Positions 26,569 through 36,390 of a stretch of 64,000 nt of DNA are shown here, in pieces. Position 1 is the first letter of the stretch. The number at the start of each line of letters is the position of its first letter. The position numbers were made by a program, and so were the translations under genes. Source of the DNA: JTS-RE37 sp963756115 (lineage in GTDB: Bacteria; Bacteroidota; Bacteroidia; Flavobacteriales; Flavobacteriaceae); assembly GCA_963756115.1 (NCBI GenBank), contig CAVWMN010000010.1, forward strand, positions 992,001-1,056,000. Reading direction: 5' to 3'. The notes beneath the pieces were generated by a model. It made no database searches. It had not been told where the DNA came from and worked only from the letters and a program-made list of their open reading frames with translations.

Positions 26569-26931
26569 TCAGGGGAAGGAATGGAAGGCTAAGGCTATTT
26601 CGTGCCTTCGGAGCTTCAGGGGAATATCCCTGCTGTTCCGCAAATACAGCAGAACAACGGTAAGCCGGCAATCGCCTGAGAGCATCGTTGCGGATACATC
26701 AGGGCCGGTAAAGGGCCGCATATCGGGATCATAACCAAAAACAATATGGGCCAATTGCTTTTCGGCTATCAGGTTCGCATACTGTGGTTTATCGGGTATT
26801 GTGAGATCCACCCGCCCAAGCTGTGCAGCTGAATTTGCTGAATGCTGTGCGGGCACAGCTGCCATAGCAGTGTGGGCGATGTTGAGCAGCAGCACTAATA
26901 GCAAGCCTCTGAGAGCACCCATTGATATCAT
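26569..26931 (-). CDS. Small exported protein, unknown function
   Basis: A 120-residue protein with a clear signal peptide (MGALRGLLLVLLLNIAHTAMA) and a mature part of about 95 residues ending with LRRHEIALAFHSFP. No motif is recognised. A TAnnTTTG box 11 bases upstream of the ATG at 26931 supports the gene being real; with that box, the in-frame ATG at 26922 is an equally good start. Confidence 0.55.
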   Translation of the reverse strand: MISMGALRGLLLVLLLNIAHTAMAAVPAQHSANSAAQLGRVDLTIPDKPQYANLIAEKQLAHIVFGYDPDMRPFTGPDVSATMLSGDCRLTVVLLYLRNSRDIPLKLRRHEIALAFHSFP

Positions 26932-26941
26932 TTCTACAGTA

Positions 26942-26949
26942 CAAATGTA
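26942..26949 (-). promoter_or_regulatory. Probable -7 promoter box (TACATTTG)
   Basis: On the minus strand TACATTTG fits the Bacteroidetes -7 consensus and sits just before the small exported protein gene. No properly spaced TTG -33 element was seen. Confidence 0.45.
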
Positions 26950-27190
26950 GCTACAATCCGTTTTAATTTTATGTTAATTATTTCATCATGCTTTAAGTGA
27001 GCCTATACCTTAAAAACCGCATGCTCCAATAAGGATACAGGAATGGTTATAATCAGGCAGGGATCTGATACAACAACACTATAATAAAGAAATGAGATGG
27101 TGGCCCGTCAACCAGGAAGATGTACTGATCAAACTATCCACCATGAAAGGAATAAAGCTCGATCTTCCGGTAGTGACCTGATACGCTGCA

Positions 27191-28438
27191 TTATGTAGGG
27201 GTCCCGTATAATCTTTTTACCAGCGGCTCCACTGTCAGGCCCTGAACTAAAATGGCGAAGACGACCACAACATACGTAACAAACAGCAATAGGTCACGAT
27301 CCATTTCCGGGGAAAGGCTTAAGGCAAGTGCAATGGATATTCCTCCCCTGAGTCCGCCCCAGGTCATCAACAAGGTGGTATTTGCGACAAATCCCAGTCT
27401 TTTCTTAAAGAAGTTGATGGGCAGCAGCAATGAAAGGTACCGGCTGAAAAGTACAATGGGAATAGCCATCAGTCCCACCAGTAAGTAATGGCCATTATAG
27501 GTAAGGAGCAGCATTTCCATGCCGATGAGTACAAACAAAATAGTATTCAATAGCATATCAAGTAATTCCCAGAATTTATCTACATAGTTTTCTGTTTGCG
27601 CAGACATTGCCCCTTTCCTGATTTGGTCGGTACCTATGAGCAATCCGGCAGTTACCATAGCCAGGGGAGCAGAAAGATGGAGCTTTTCGGCGATCAGGGT
27701 CCCTACCATGACCACTGCCAGGGTAATGATCACCTCTATCTGGTAATCATCGATTTTTTTCATAAACCGGTAACTGAGCCAGCCCAGGGCAAGTCCCAGT
27801 ACAATTCCCCCTATGACTTCCACGGCTAACAGTTCAATCACATCCAAAGCCGTAACAGATTCGGCACCCAATGTGGTAACCTGCAGGATGGTCAGAAATA
27901 CCACTACCCCAACCCCATCATTGAAAAGGGACTCCCCCACAATTTTAGTTTCAAGGATTTTCGGGACCCCCGCCTTTTTGAGGATACCTAAAACCGCAAT
28001 AGGGTCTGTTGGGGAGATTAGTGCCCCGAACAGCAGGCAATGAATATAGGCTACTTCCTGTCCGAATAACTGAATGCCCACAAACAACAAGGTCCCCACC
28101 AGGAAAGTAGATGCCAATACTCCAAGGGTGGAAAATACTAAAATAGGCCATCGTTGGGCCTTTAACTGTTCAAAATTTGTGTGCAGTGCCCCGGCGAACA
28201 GGAGGAAGCTAAGCATCACGTCGAGTAGCAAAGTTTTAAAATCGATCTGAGTTATGATGTACCGCTCTGCATTTAACAGGGTATCATCCACATACCCCAC
28301 CACAAATACCGCCAGGGTAAATACGATGGTGATCAGCATCAATCCTATCGTATTCGGTAATTTCAGGAACCGTACATTGATATAGCCAAATACTGCAGAA
28401 AGAAAAACGAGGATAGTCGCAATTAATAAGTAATCCAT
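27191..28438 (-). CDS. CPA1-type Na+(K+)/H+ antiporter (NhaP-like)
   Basis: A 415-residue membrane protein with about 11-12 helices. The segment GALISPTDPIAVLGILKKAG and the following VGESLFNDGVGVVVFL hold the paired Asp residues (SPTDP and FNDG) of the CPA1 ion-binding site; TWGGLRGGISIALALSL is the conserved late helix. It exchanges protons for Na+ or K+ across the inner membrane, in pH or salt balance, fitting a marine organism. No long C-terminal regulatory domain is present. It stands alone on the minus strand. Confidence 0.9.
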   Translation of the reverse strand: MDYLLIATILVFLSAVFGYINVRFLKLPNTIGLMLITIVFTLAVFVVGYVDDTLLNAERYIITQIDFKTLLLDVMLSFLLFAGALHTNFEQLKAQRWPILVFSTLGVLASTFLVGTLLFVGIQLFGQEVAYIHCLLFGALISPTDPIAVLGILKKAGVPKILETKIVGESLFNDGVGVVVFLTILQVTTLGAESVTALDVIELLAVEVIGGIVLGLALGWLSYRFMKKIDDYQIEVIITLAVVMVGTLIAEKLHLSAPLAMVTAGLLIGTDQIRKGAMSAQTENYVDKFWELLDMLLNTILFVLIGMEMLLLTYNGHYLLVGLMAIPIVLFSRYLSLLLPINFFKKRLGFVANTTLLMTWGGLRGGISIALALSLSPEMDRDLLLFVTYVVVVFAILVQGLTVEPLVKRLYGTPT

Positions 28439-28598
28439 AGAATACCGCTTAGTGTATAGGTGTCAGCTGCCGAATGGCTTCTTTTTGAAAACCACCTCAA
28501 AATTAGCCAAATTATGTATTTCCCTGTTGAAAAACGGATAACATTCTCAGAAAGCTGCGGTCCGGGGTACTAGCTTCCTTCCCCAGGTTTTCTACTAT

Positions 28599-30350
28599 TC
28601 AGACCTGAAATAATTTTGGCTCCAGCCATAAATACCCGGAACAGAGCAGGAAAACTAAATAGAAAACTGTCAGCGGCAATGGTTTTGCTTTCTTTTTTAC
28701 ATCTCCAATCAGCGGCGTGCCGGCCCAATGCCTGTTGTTCGCATCCTGTAGGTCATATGCTGACAGCGCCCTCCAGTTGGTTGTGTCCATTACATAATAT
28801 TCGAAAAGAGAAGTAGTGTCGTTTTTTAAATTCTGATGGTTCCACCCGGTATGCCGGGGATAGGTGGTACCCCGCCACAAATTGGACAGGTCGATATCCT
28901 GCGCAAGCGGTACCACGTATCCGGCTGAACTGATCACCTCCGGTTGATCCAGGTTGGTCCGTACTTCAAATTTAAAAGGGTAGTCCCTATAGATAAAACG
29001 GGGTCCTGGATTCCATTCCGCAACAGGATGGTGTTTTCTTGAGATCCCGTTCAGTATTACCGTCCATAGCTGCTGATACTCCCTTTGGTGGCCATCGAGG
29101 AGGAGTTGAAAAGTGTTTTCAAATACCATACTGCCTATCCTCCCCTCCCCTGCCCGAACATATGCCGTCAATACCTTGCCGTTGGCTGCATGTACAGCCT
29201 GTAACCCAAAACTCTTCTTAAAATGAAAGGGGTGTTTAGGTACGTCCACTGCAACCTGTTCGGGTTGCACCTGTGTGGTCTTATCACTTAAAAACTCAAA
29301 TTGAACGAACGTACCGGTTGAATCAAAAAACCCGGTGCCAGGTTGGATAAAAAGTCCAAGGCCGGCATGCGTAATAGCCTTTATCAGGGCCGTCCGCCAG
29401 CTTACAGGTAACCTGGAATAGGTTTCAGAATCCATGATGAGCAGATCAAAGGTTTCCAGGTTCATTTCAGTAATACGCAACGATGAAGCCGGGTCTGTAT
29501 TAAAGGCCTCCATTTTAAACCGGTCGCTGCTAACCTTGCTCCTGATCAGCAGTTCGTGGCCCATTTCAGCCAAAAAATTCTTCAGGTATTTTGTTTCAAA
29601 GGTTGGATAGTCATTTACCACCCCAATTTTCAATTTTTTTTTGGACGCGACACTGATGGGCAGGGGTTCCGAATGCTTCAAAGCTCCCATTGAATCTACC
29701 TGGTCAAGTGAAAAAAGGAACTTTCCGGGTACTGCGGGGATCGTATGCAGCTGAAACTGCTTCAGGCCGCTTTCATCAAGGTGTACAGAATCAAGGCCTG
29801 TTCCCCCCGGACCTTTTAATACGAGCCGGTCCCCTTCAGAGGGTTCATTGAATGTTCCGTTAATGCTGAGTTCCTTCCCGACAGAAGTTTCCCAATCATA
29901 CCATAATTGGATGATTCCCTGGGGTTGTTCTCCCCCGAGATACCGGACGGGTATCCCTTCCAGTTGCCAGAAGTCGAATGGCTGTATCCCGCGCCCCAGA
30001 AGTACAATCGTACCGTAGGAATTCAATGTGTCCCTGATATCCTCATTAACCTTGTATTTTAAAACAGCAAGGTCCGGATATACCTTATCGAGGCTATCGA
30101 GCTGTCCGGGTTGCATCCCTTCACTGACAAGGGCTACAACCTTATTTTCCGCAGCCCTTTCCTTCAGAGGTCTCAGGGCTATCATGGCGAGGGAAAGGAT
30201 CAGCAGGATGGCAGCCAAACACTTTATATAAAACCGTTTTTTTGGGATGGGAGGCCATTCCTTCCATATATAAACTACCAATAAGACCAGCGATCCCGCA
30301 AAAACAGGCCACATAAGGTCCTCATGTAAAAAATCAATATCAGCGATCAT
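28599..30350 (-). CDS. Membrane protein of the MoxR/BatA-like cluster, GATase-like middle
   Basis: About 583 residues with two N-terminal helices (about residues 12-28 and 36-55), a large extracytoplasmic part and one C-terminal helix (TVFYLVFLLCSGYLWLEP). The middle (about 230-370: KIGVVNDYPTFETKYLKNFL, LETFDLLIMDSETYSRLP) resembles a glutamine-amidotransferase-like fold often found in such proteins, without evident catalytic residues. The open frame extends to 30452, but the ATG at 30350 overlaps the preceding gene by 11 bases and gives the membrane helix early, so it is chosen. It is the last gene of the MoxR operon. Confidence 0.7.
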   Translation of the reverse strand: MIADIDFLHEDLMWPVFAGSLVLLVVYIWKEWPPIPKKRFYIKCLAAILLILSLAMIALRPLKERAAENKVVALVSEGMQPGQLDSLDKVYPDLAVLKYKVNEDIRDTLNSYGTIVLLGRGIQPFDFWQLEGIPVRYLGGEQPQGIIQLWYDWETSVGKELSINGTFNEPSEGDRLVLKGPGGTGLDSVHLDESGLKQFQLHTIPAVPGKFLFSLDQVDSMGALKHSEPLPISVASKKKLKIGVVNDYPTFETKYLKNFLAEMGHELLIRSKVSSDRFKMEAFNTDPASSLRITEMNLETFDLLIMDSETYSRLPVSWRTALIKAITHAGLGLFIQPGTGFFDSTGTFVQFEFLSDKTTQVQPEQVAVDVPKHPFHFKKSFGLQAVHAANGKVLTAYVRAGEGRIGSMVFENTFQLLLDGHQREYQQLWTVILNGISRKHHPVAEWNPGPRFIYRDYPFKFEVRTNLDQPEVISSAGYVVPLAQDIDLSNLWRGTTYPRHTGWNHQNLKNDTTSLFEYYVMDTTNWRALSAYDLQDANNRHWAGTPLIGDVKKKAKPLPLTVFYLVFLLCSGYLWLEPKLFQV

Positions 30351-32559
30351 CCCTTCCCAGTTCTTCAAGTAACATTTTATCGGCTGCATCCAGAAACCGG
30401 GAATCCCTGTCGGGATCGGGGGTTGGATCTGGAATGGCATCAAGCAGCCCACGCTGGACTGATTTTAACCTGCCGGGTGGGATTTCCATATCTTCCGTCA
30501 GCCACTTTAGGTGTTGTAATGTCATAAGATAAGCGCCTGGTTTTTCAATGGCTTTTTGTGCCAGCTCATTCCCTGCCTGTTCAAAGATACTGCGGTCCGT
30601 AAGCGCAGGGTTGGTTCCTTCCCGGATCAGATGCTCAAGCCGTACTACCGCTTGTCTCATAAAAGGGGCCTCCTCCGGTAAGGCGATTGCTTCCTTTTTT
30701 CGGAAACTGGCAATATCCTTCATTTCTCCCGTTAACCTGTTGTCTTCCCGGATGGGTGGGGGGTCAAACCCGATACGATGGACATAAATACGGGCACTGT
30801 TCTTAATTTCCTGTAAGAGTTTAAGCGCCTTATACTGAAAGGGCAAGGATTTTTCCGGTTCATAGAGGCGAAGGTAAAGCTCGGCATCCCACATTTCGCC
30901 CATAGCCTGCATCAATTTGTTTTTCAGGGACTGGGCAAACAAGGTGGATGCTTCCGGGTCTTCATGGTTGTGAACATAGGCACTTAGGGGATTATTTCCT
31001 GATTCATCAGCCACTTCTTCCTGATGGTCAACCAGGTTATGCTCGTTATCCCCATCATGATCATGGGTATACGACGCCAGGGGGTCAGTCCCTGTATCCT
31101 CTTCAGCAGGTTGCTCCGACTCCGGAGGGGCTAGCGTTCCTCCCCCGGTTTCATCTCCCATAAACTCACCGTACTTAATTCGTAAAGCTTTTTGGTCATA
31201 CCCGAGTTCATTGCTTAAGGAGTTGAATTCCAGCCTGGAAAGTGCCGGTTTATCCTTGATCAGTTTTTCGGTATCGATGATCAATTGCCGCTGACTTCGG
31301 AAATAGTCAGGCATCAGGTCTGCACCCATGGTCCCTTCCACCTCGAATGTATTAGTAACCGTATCCCTGATCACGGCAAAGTAAGTCTCTCCCCGCGTTA
31401 TATTGGGTCCGGGGTTCTTAGTATCAGTGGCTTCGATATAAAAATAAAGCTCATCCCCCGGTTCCATGGCCAGTTTATCCAGGTCCATGCTTTTTGAAAG
31501 TTTCAGTTCTTTCCTGCCAGGAATAAACGCATTATCAAACGGCAGCTTTTCCTCCCTGAATTTTACAGATTCTCCGGAACCCTTACTTACCGTAGCAATT
31601 ATGGCAACATCCGCAATTCCATAGTCATCGGTAACCAGGGTCGTAAGCCGGAGTTCTTTCCTATCGGAAAACAGATAAGAAGAGAACTGTTTCAATCCCT
31701 GGACTTCCAAAACCGGTCCCTTGTCTTCTACAGCCTCAATTGAATATAATTCGGAAACATAAGTTCCCCCCAGGGTATCGGTGAATCGGAAATTATAAAA
31801 CCCTGAAGATGCCACCACAGTGGAATAGATATAACTCCCATTAACCCATTTCATGGGGTAGGATTCAGACAGGCTTTCCAAAGCAGCACTGCCCACTGTA
31901 TCATTAAATCCGATCTCCCAGGTAAGTCGGGTTCCCTTAACTGCCTTTACATCCATTTTCCGGGTTGAGCCGGGCCTTAGCCGTGTATAGGAAGGGAAGC
32001 GGAGGTGGAGCATTTGCCGCGCAAGCACCGGGGGTACCGTTTCACGGGAAATTGAGTCCGCTGGTTGGAATTGTATGGTCTCTTTCGCCCCTTTTTTATC
32101 CAGGGATATATTAAGTGTTTCCAGCAACCGGAATCGAGATATGATGAGACCACAGCTGATAAAGAGGAACGCTATAAGGAAAGCCCTTCGCAAATGCCCC
32201 AGGGGGCGTAAGCCTGCCCGTACCTCTACCAGATATTTTGCAACCTTATCCTGCTGGAGCCGGGCGAGGTCCGGTAGTTGTTCTGCCGGAACCAGTAGAA
32301 GGCCGGTGCTGTATTCCATTCTATGGCACTGATTGTCAATATGACTACAAACCTTACCGGGGGTAATATTCCAGGGTCTCAGCACCATGCCAGCTAGTGC
32401 GCTTATGAGGATAAGGGCCAGCACGGGCCACCAGAGCGATGGGGTCAGCAGATAGAGCGCTACCGCAGGTCCCAGCCCGTATAAGAATATTTCCATCCAA
32501 AGGAGGATATGCCATTTCCGGATAAGGTCTGTTATTATTTTATGTGACGTTTTATTCAC
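30340..32559 (-). CDS. DUF4175-like membrane protein
   Basis: A 739-residue protein with helices at about residues 18-60 and 125-143, then a large beta-rich region (about 180-420) and a helical C-terminal part with an acidic, Asp/Glu- and His-rich segment (about 475-545, two similar units around DPLASYTHDHDGDNEH and NPLSAYVHNHEDPEAS). This is the DUF4175-type protein usual in Bacteroidetes MoxR clusters; function unknown. The GTG start at 32559 overlaps the stop of the BatA-like gene (GTGA). Confidence 0.7.
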   Translation of the reverse strand: MNKTSHKIITDLIRKWHILLWMEIFLYGLGPAVALYLLTPSLWWPVLALILISALAGMVLRPWNITPGKVCSHIDNQCHRMEYSTGLLLVPAEQLPDLARLQQDKVAKYLVEVRAGLRPLGHLRRAFLIAFLFISCGLIISRFRLLETLNISLDKKGAKETIQFQPADSISRETVPPVLARQMLHLRFPSYTRLRPGSTRKMDVKAVKGTRLTWEIGFNDTVGSAALESLSESYPMKWVNGSYIYSTVVASSGFYNFRFTDTLGGTYVSELYSIEAVEDKGPVLEVQGLKQFSSYLFSDRKELRLTTLVTDDYGIADVAIIATVSKGSGESVKFREEKLPFDNAFIPGRKELKLSKSMDLDKLAMEPGDELYFYIEATDTKNPGPNITRGETYFAVIRDTVTNTFEVEGTMGADLMPDYFRSQRQLIIDTEKLIKDKPALSRLEFNSLSNELGYDQKALRIKYGEFMGDETGGGTLAPPESEQPAEEDTGTDPLASYTHDHDGDNEHNLVDHQEEVADESGNNPLSAYVHNHEDPEASTLFAQSLKNKLMQAMGEMWDAELYLRLYEPEKSLPFQYKALKLLQEIKNSARIYVHRIGFDPPPIREDNRLTGEMKDIASFRKKEAIALPEEAPFMRQAVVRLEHLIREGTNPALTDRSIFEQAGNELAQKAIEKPGAYLMTLQHLKWLTEDMEIPPGRLKSVQRGLLDAIPDPTPDPDRDSRFLDAADKMLLEELGRDDR

Positions 32560-33845
32560 TGCCTTCTAATTTTAGCCACTATACGTTCCAGTACAAGCGT
32601 TAGACCCAGGATTATCAAGAACCAGGGTACCATATCCAGGCTGGCGGCATAGTTCCCGGGAGGCTGCCGGAGATCTGTTGATGTGGCAAGCTCCTCCAAA
32701 GACACCGACCGGCGGTCCCAAACCTGTAATTTATTATCTAACCCACTATGATGGCTAAGGAACTGTACCAGTTTCCCCGTTAGATGTGCTGCGGTAATAT
32801 TTTCAGCGTCCAGGTGCTTTGTCAGGTAGTAAAAATTACCCGAAGAGTCCTGGAGTATTGGTGTTTTAGAATTCTCCGTGGGTTGGTACACCAGTGTATT
32901 AGCTTTAAATTCGGGTACTGCAATATTGCTTAGCCATATTATATAGTCAGCCCCGGAATGTTCCAAAGTATCGGTGTCCTTTGAAATGTCTATATTGACT
33001 TTCTGTTTACCATACCTTGCAACAGCCCGTAAGGCAGCAAGCAGGTATTCTTTTTGATCTGCCAGGCTGTCACTGTAAAAAATATGCACATCCACCTGCT
33101 TTGCCGGTATCAGAGGCACGCGGGTACTATCCGCTTCAGCATAGACAAGGACACTATCCCCGGAAGAGGTGATCCGGAAACGATCACTGCCGGTAGGATA
33201 TTCTTCCCTGTCAAAACTCAGTCGGCGGTCGTCACTCACCACGGAAAGCAAACGTATCCCCGTGCCGGTTGATTGAGCTTCAACGACTCTCCTCACAAGT
33301 GTATCGGGGTTTATAATAACCCATTGTATGGGGGTACCTATCGCTGGCCGCATTCCCTTCAGGCCACTCAAAAGAGCGCGGGTAAAAACCACAATACTGT
33401 CTGTATGAAGGGTTGACATAGCTTTGGCCAAATGCCAGTAATTTGGAGATATTGTTTCAGTGGGAGTATGAAATTCCAGATCAGGGAAACCAGGTCCAAG
33501 CAGTCGTACTGATCCTTCGGGGAGTGTATCCAATACAGCTTTCATCGCTTCTGAATCCAGGAGGGAGGGCTCAACAAGGTAGGTTACCGGCGAGTTTTCT
33601 GCCGAAATTCTTATGTGAGGCCCGGCAAGTATCAGGCAGAGGAAAACTATTGCCAGCATTCGCAGTGCAAGGAGCCACCATTCATTCAGCTGGATACTGC
33701 TTGATTGCCGTGAATCCGGTTCTGTCAGGAACTGAATACTTCCTATTTTTATGACCGGAACTTTCCGCTTACTCCATAAATGGATAGCCAGCGGAACAGC
33801 GAGCCCCAGTAAACCCCAGAGGAAATTTGGATATATAAAGTTCAT
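32556..33845 (-). CDS. BatA-like membrane protein (aerotolerance N-terminal domain)
   Basis: A 429-residue protein. The N-terminus (FIYPNFLWGLLGLAVPLAIH then LWSKRKV) with a second helix (LLALRMLAIVFLCLILAGPH) is the BatA/aerotolerance-regulator N-terminal domain; the long extracytoplasmic part has a vWA-like or degenerate fold and a final helix (about 405-422) anchors it. The open frame runs to 33905, but the ATG at 33845, one base after the DUF58 stop, puts the membrane signature first. MoxR-linked BatA proteins are thought to act in envelope stress or protein maturation. Confidence 0.8.
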   Translation of the reverse strand: MNFIYPNFLWGLLGLAVPLAIHLWSKRKVPVIKIGSIQFLTEPDSRQSSSIQLNEWWLLALRMLAIVFLCLILAGPHIRISAENSPVTYLVEPSLLDSEAMKAVLDTLPEGSVRLLGPGFPDLEFHTPTETISPNYWHLAKAMSTLHTDSIVVFTRALLSGLKGMRPAIGTPIQWVIINPDTLVRRVVEAQSTGTGIRLLSVVSDDRRLSFDREEYPTGSDRFRITSSGDSVLVYAEADSTRVPLIPAKQVDVHIFYSDSLADQKEYLLAALRAVARYGKQKVNIDISKDTDTLEHSGADYIIWLSNIAVPEFKANTLVYQPTENSKTPILQDSSGNFYYLTKHLDAENITAAHLTGKLVQFLSHHSGLDNKLQVWDRRSVSLEELATSTDLRQPPGNYAASLDMVPWFLIILGLTLVLERIVAKIRRQ

Positions 33846-33846
33846 A

Positions 33847-34743
33847 CTACAGCAAGCTGGTTCTTTTTTTGAGGAAAACCTGTAACGCTTCCCCAATATT
33901 TTCATCCAGTCGGAACATCTGGTAACCTATTCCTTTAGTTAAAAGGGCATCCTTGATGCTCTTTATTTTCAGGTTTAGTGCTTCCAAATAGTGTTGTTTG
34001 GCCTTTTTGGCATCAACTTTCACCCGCGCACCTGTCTCCAGGTCTTCAAAAATCACCTGCCCTTTATACGTAAACTCAAGCTCCTGCCTACCTGTAATGT
34101 GGAATACCACCACCTCATTCCGGGAGGTTTTCAGTCCCAGGATAAGATCCAGTAATTCGGTATGATGTTCATGGAGGTCGGTGATAAAAAATAGCAACTC
34201 CTTATGGCTTCGGTCATGCAACTTTTGGGTGCTCAGAGGGTCTGTCGGCCACCTGCCCTGATTACGGATAGCTAGAAGTTCCAGTAAAAGCCTGTTAAAG
34301 TGCTGTTTCTGGATCATGGGGTAATGGCTGTAAAATTTATGGTCATTCAGTGCAAACATCCCTACGGCATCCCCTTGTTTCTGGGCCAAAAATGCTAAAG
34401 CGGCTACCAGGACGCGCACATAATCCATTTTGGATAAGCCTTCTTCCTCATGTAGCATTGACTTGCTGGAGTCGAGGATAAATTTGACGGCAATGTGGGT
34501 TTCCACTTCGGATTGTTTTATATAATAGCGTTCTGACCGCGCCAACATTTTCCAGTCGAGTAACCGCATGTCATCACCGGGCTCATATCCGCGGTATTGG
34601 CTGAATTCCAAACCTGCGCCTACCCTCCTGCTTTGATTCAGCCCGTTGAGGTATCCATCCACGATCACCCTGGCAATGAGTGCCAGGCCCGACACGCTGC
34701 CGATAATCTTTGGTTGGAGCAGATCATGGTAATCCTGTTTCAC
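33847..34743 (-). CDS. DUF58 protein (vWA-like) of the MoxR system
   Basis: A 298-residue cytosolic protein. The DUF58 signature is visible in GLEFSQYRGYEPGDDMRLLD with WKMLARSERYYIKQ, followed by a von Willebrand A-like part (VKFILDSSKSML holds the DxSxS metal site). It starts with GTG directly after the MoxR stop codon (TAA GTG), which shows tight coupling. DUF58 proteins work together with MoxR AAA+ ATPases. Confidence 0.88.
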   Translation of the reverse strand: MKQDYHDLLQPKIIGSVSGLALIARVIVDGYLNGLNQSRRVGAGLEFSQYRGYEPGDDMRLLDWKMLARSERYYIKQSEVETHIAVKFILDSSKSMLHEEEGLSKMDYVRVLVAALAFLAQKQGDAVGMFALNDHKFYSHYPMIQKQHFNRLLLELLAIRNQGRWPTDPLSTQKLHDRSHKELLFFITDLHEHHTELLDLILGLKTSRNEVVVFHITGRQELEFTYKGQVIFEDLETGARVKVDAKKAKQHYLEALNLKIKSIKDALLTKGIGYQMFRLDENIGEALQVFLKKRTSLL

Positions 34744-35757
34744 TTAATGCGATCCATTAGTAGAAAATCCTGTGGTTTCCAGAAGTTTATGGGTTACGTG
34801 GTCAGCCGTGATACCCTCTGCTTCAGCTTTAAAATTGACGATAACCCGGTGCCGTAAAACCGGGAGGGCCACATTTTTGAGATCTTCCAGGGTAACGGCC
34901 AGTCTTCCCTGCTGTAAAGCGCGTGCTTTTGCCGTAAGGATCATTGCCTGACCGGCCCGCGGGCCGGCACCCCAACTGACCCATTCCTTTACAAAATCAT
35001 TCCTGGTGGTTTCAGGCCTGGTGGCCCGCACGATCCGGCTGACAAATTGGATAAGGTCATCGCTGATCGGGACTTCCCGTACCATGCGTTGCAGCTGAAT
35101 GATATCCTCCCCGGTAATGACTTTCTGAATGGCGGCTTTGGCTGTGCCAGTAGTATTCCTGAGGATGGAATTTTCATCAGCTTCCGTAGGATACCCTATC
35201 TTAATGTAGAATAAGAACCTGTCCTGTTGCGCCTCAGGCAACGGGAAGGTCCCGGATTGTTCAATCGGGTTCTGGGTAGCCAGGATAAAGAAAGGTTTAT
35301 CCAGGTCATAGGTCTTGCCGCTATAGGTTACTTCAAATTCCTGCATAGCCTCCAGCAAGGCTGCCTGGGTTTTTGGAGGGGTACGGTTAATTTCATCTGC
35401 GAGGATAATATTGGCAAAGACAGGGCCTTTATTGAATTCGAAAAATTTCTTGCCCGTAGCGTGATCCTCCTCTAAGATTTCCGTTCCAATGATATCAGAG
35501 GGCATCAAATCCGGTGTAAATTGTATCCTCTTGAATTTCAAGTCAATGGCCTGGGCCAGGGTCTTGATCATCAGGGTTTTTGCCAGGCCCGGAACTCCTT
35601 CGAGCAGCGCATGCCCGCCTGCCATGAAGGTAATAAGCATATGTTCCACCGTTTCTTCCTGTCCAACTACAACTTTCCCTATTTCCCTTTTAAGGTCGGC
35701 CAACCGGGAAGTAAGTTCTTCTACCTCCCTGCTAATTTGGGCTAAATTTTTCGCCAT
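34744..35757 (-). CDS. MoxR-family AAA+ ATPase
   Basis: A 337-residue AAA+ protein. Walker A is GVPGLAKT (about residue 54), Walker B is IILADEINRTPPKTQAALLE, sensor 1 lies in FILATQNPIEQSGTFPLPEA, and the C-terminal lid has the arginine segment LPVLRHRVIVN. MoxR ATPases act as chaperones that insert cofactors or remodel protein complexes with vWA partners, here the DUF58 and BatA-like gene products. It begins the compact operon 35757-28599, whose genes overlap or nearly touch. Confidence 0.92.
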   Translation of the reverse strand: MAKNLAQISREVEELTSRLADLKREIGKVVVGQEETVEHMLITFMAGGHALLEGVPGLAKTLMIKTLAQAIDLKFKRIQFTPDLMPSDIIGTEILEEDHATGKKFFEFNKGPVFANIILADEINRTPPKTQAALLEAMQEFEVTYSGKTYDLDKPFFILATQNPIEQSGTFPLPEAQQDRFLFYIKIGYPTEADENSILRNTTGTAKAAIQKVITGEDIIQLQRMVREVPISDDLIQFVSRIVRATRPETTRNDFVKEWVSWGAGPRAGQAMILTAKARALQQGRLAVTLEDLKNVALPVLRHRVIVNFKAEAEGITADHVTHKLLETTGFSTNGSH

Positions 35758-35769
35758 GTAATTTCACTA

Positions 35770-36390
35770 TTAAGATGTTAGGGCATACAGGACTATATTA
35801 ACCCCGAACCGTGTATTGTCAATTTTATACCAGCGTTTATTCCTGAAATCATAATCCCATTCACAGCCATAATCCTTGTTGCTGTACAATACCCCGATCC
35901 GTCCGTTGATCTCTATCGCCTTCAGGTATTCATGAACCAGGTCATCTCCCCAACCGTTCAACTCCTGGGATGTGGTAGGCGGTCCATCGTCAAATTCGAA
36001 GAATATACGGTATATTTCGTGGTCATTGGGTATTTTTTTCAATTTGCCGGATCCGAAGATATCCTCCATTTGCCCTTCAAAGGATTTGGCAAACAACCCG
36101 TCGATATCATGGTTGCAATCATCTGCAAAAACGAATCCACCGTTCATTATATATTTTTCAAAATTCTGCTTTTCCTTGCTTGTAAACTGTACCAATTTAT
36201 GACCAGTGAGGTAGCAAAAGGGATATTTGAAAATAGCATCGCTGCTCAAAGATATGATATTCTCTTTTTTGTCAACCTCCAGGGTAGTATACTCCACAAG
36301 CGAATTCAACAGGTTGGAAGGCATGCGCTGATCTACATCCCAGTCACCGGACTCATATTGTAACCTTGTAAAGATAAACGGGTTGCCCAA
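35770..36390 (-). CDS. DUF4159 protein
   Basis: A 206-residue protein matching DUF4159, common in the same MoxR neighbourhoods (FTRLQYESGDWDVDQRMPSN, YLTGHKLVQFTSKEKQNFEK, NGGFVFADDCNHDIDG, RIGVLYSNKDYGCEWDYDFR). The start is odd: the listed one is a TTG at 36390, yet the reading frame with family-like residues (LKFQPLG) goes on upstream for nine more codons to a TAA, without any ATG or GTG. So either TTG is used or the original start was lost. No signal peptide is seen. It is 12 bases before the MoxR gene. Confidence 0.75.
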   Translation of the reverse strand: MGNPFIFTRLQYESGDWDVDQRMPSNLLNSLVEYTTLEVDKKENIISLSSDAIFKYPFCYLTGHKLVQFTSKEKQNFEKYIMNGGFVFADDCNHDIDGLFAKSFEGQMEDIFGSGKLKKIPNDHEIYRIFFEFDDGPPTTSQELNGWGDDLVHEYLKAIEINGRIGVLYSNKDYGCEWDYDFRNKRWYKIDNTRFGVNIVLYALTS

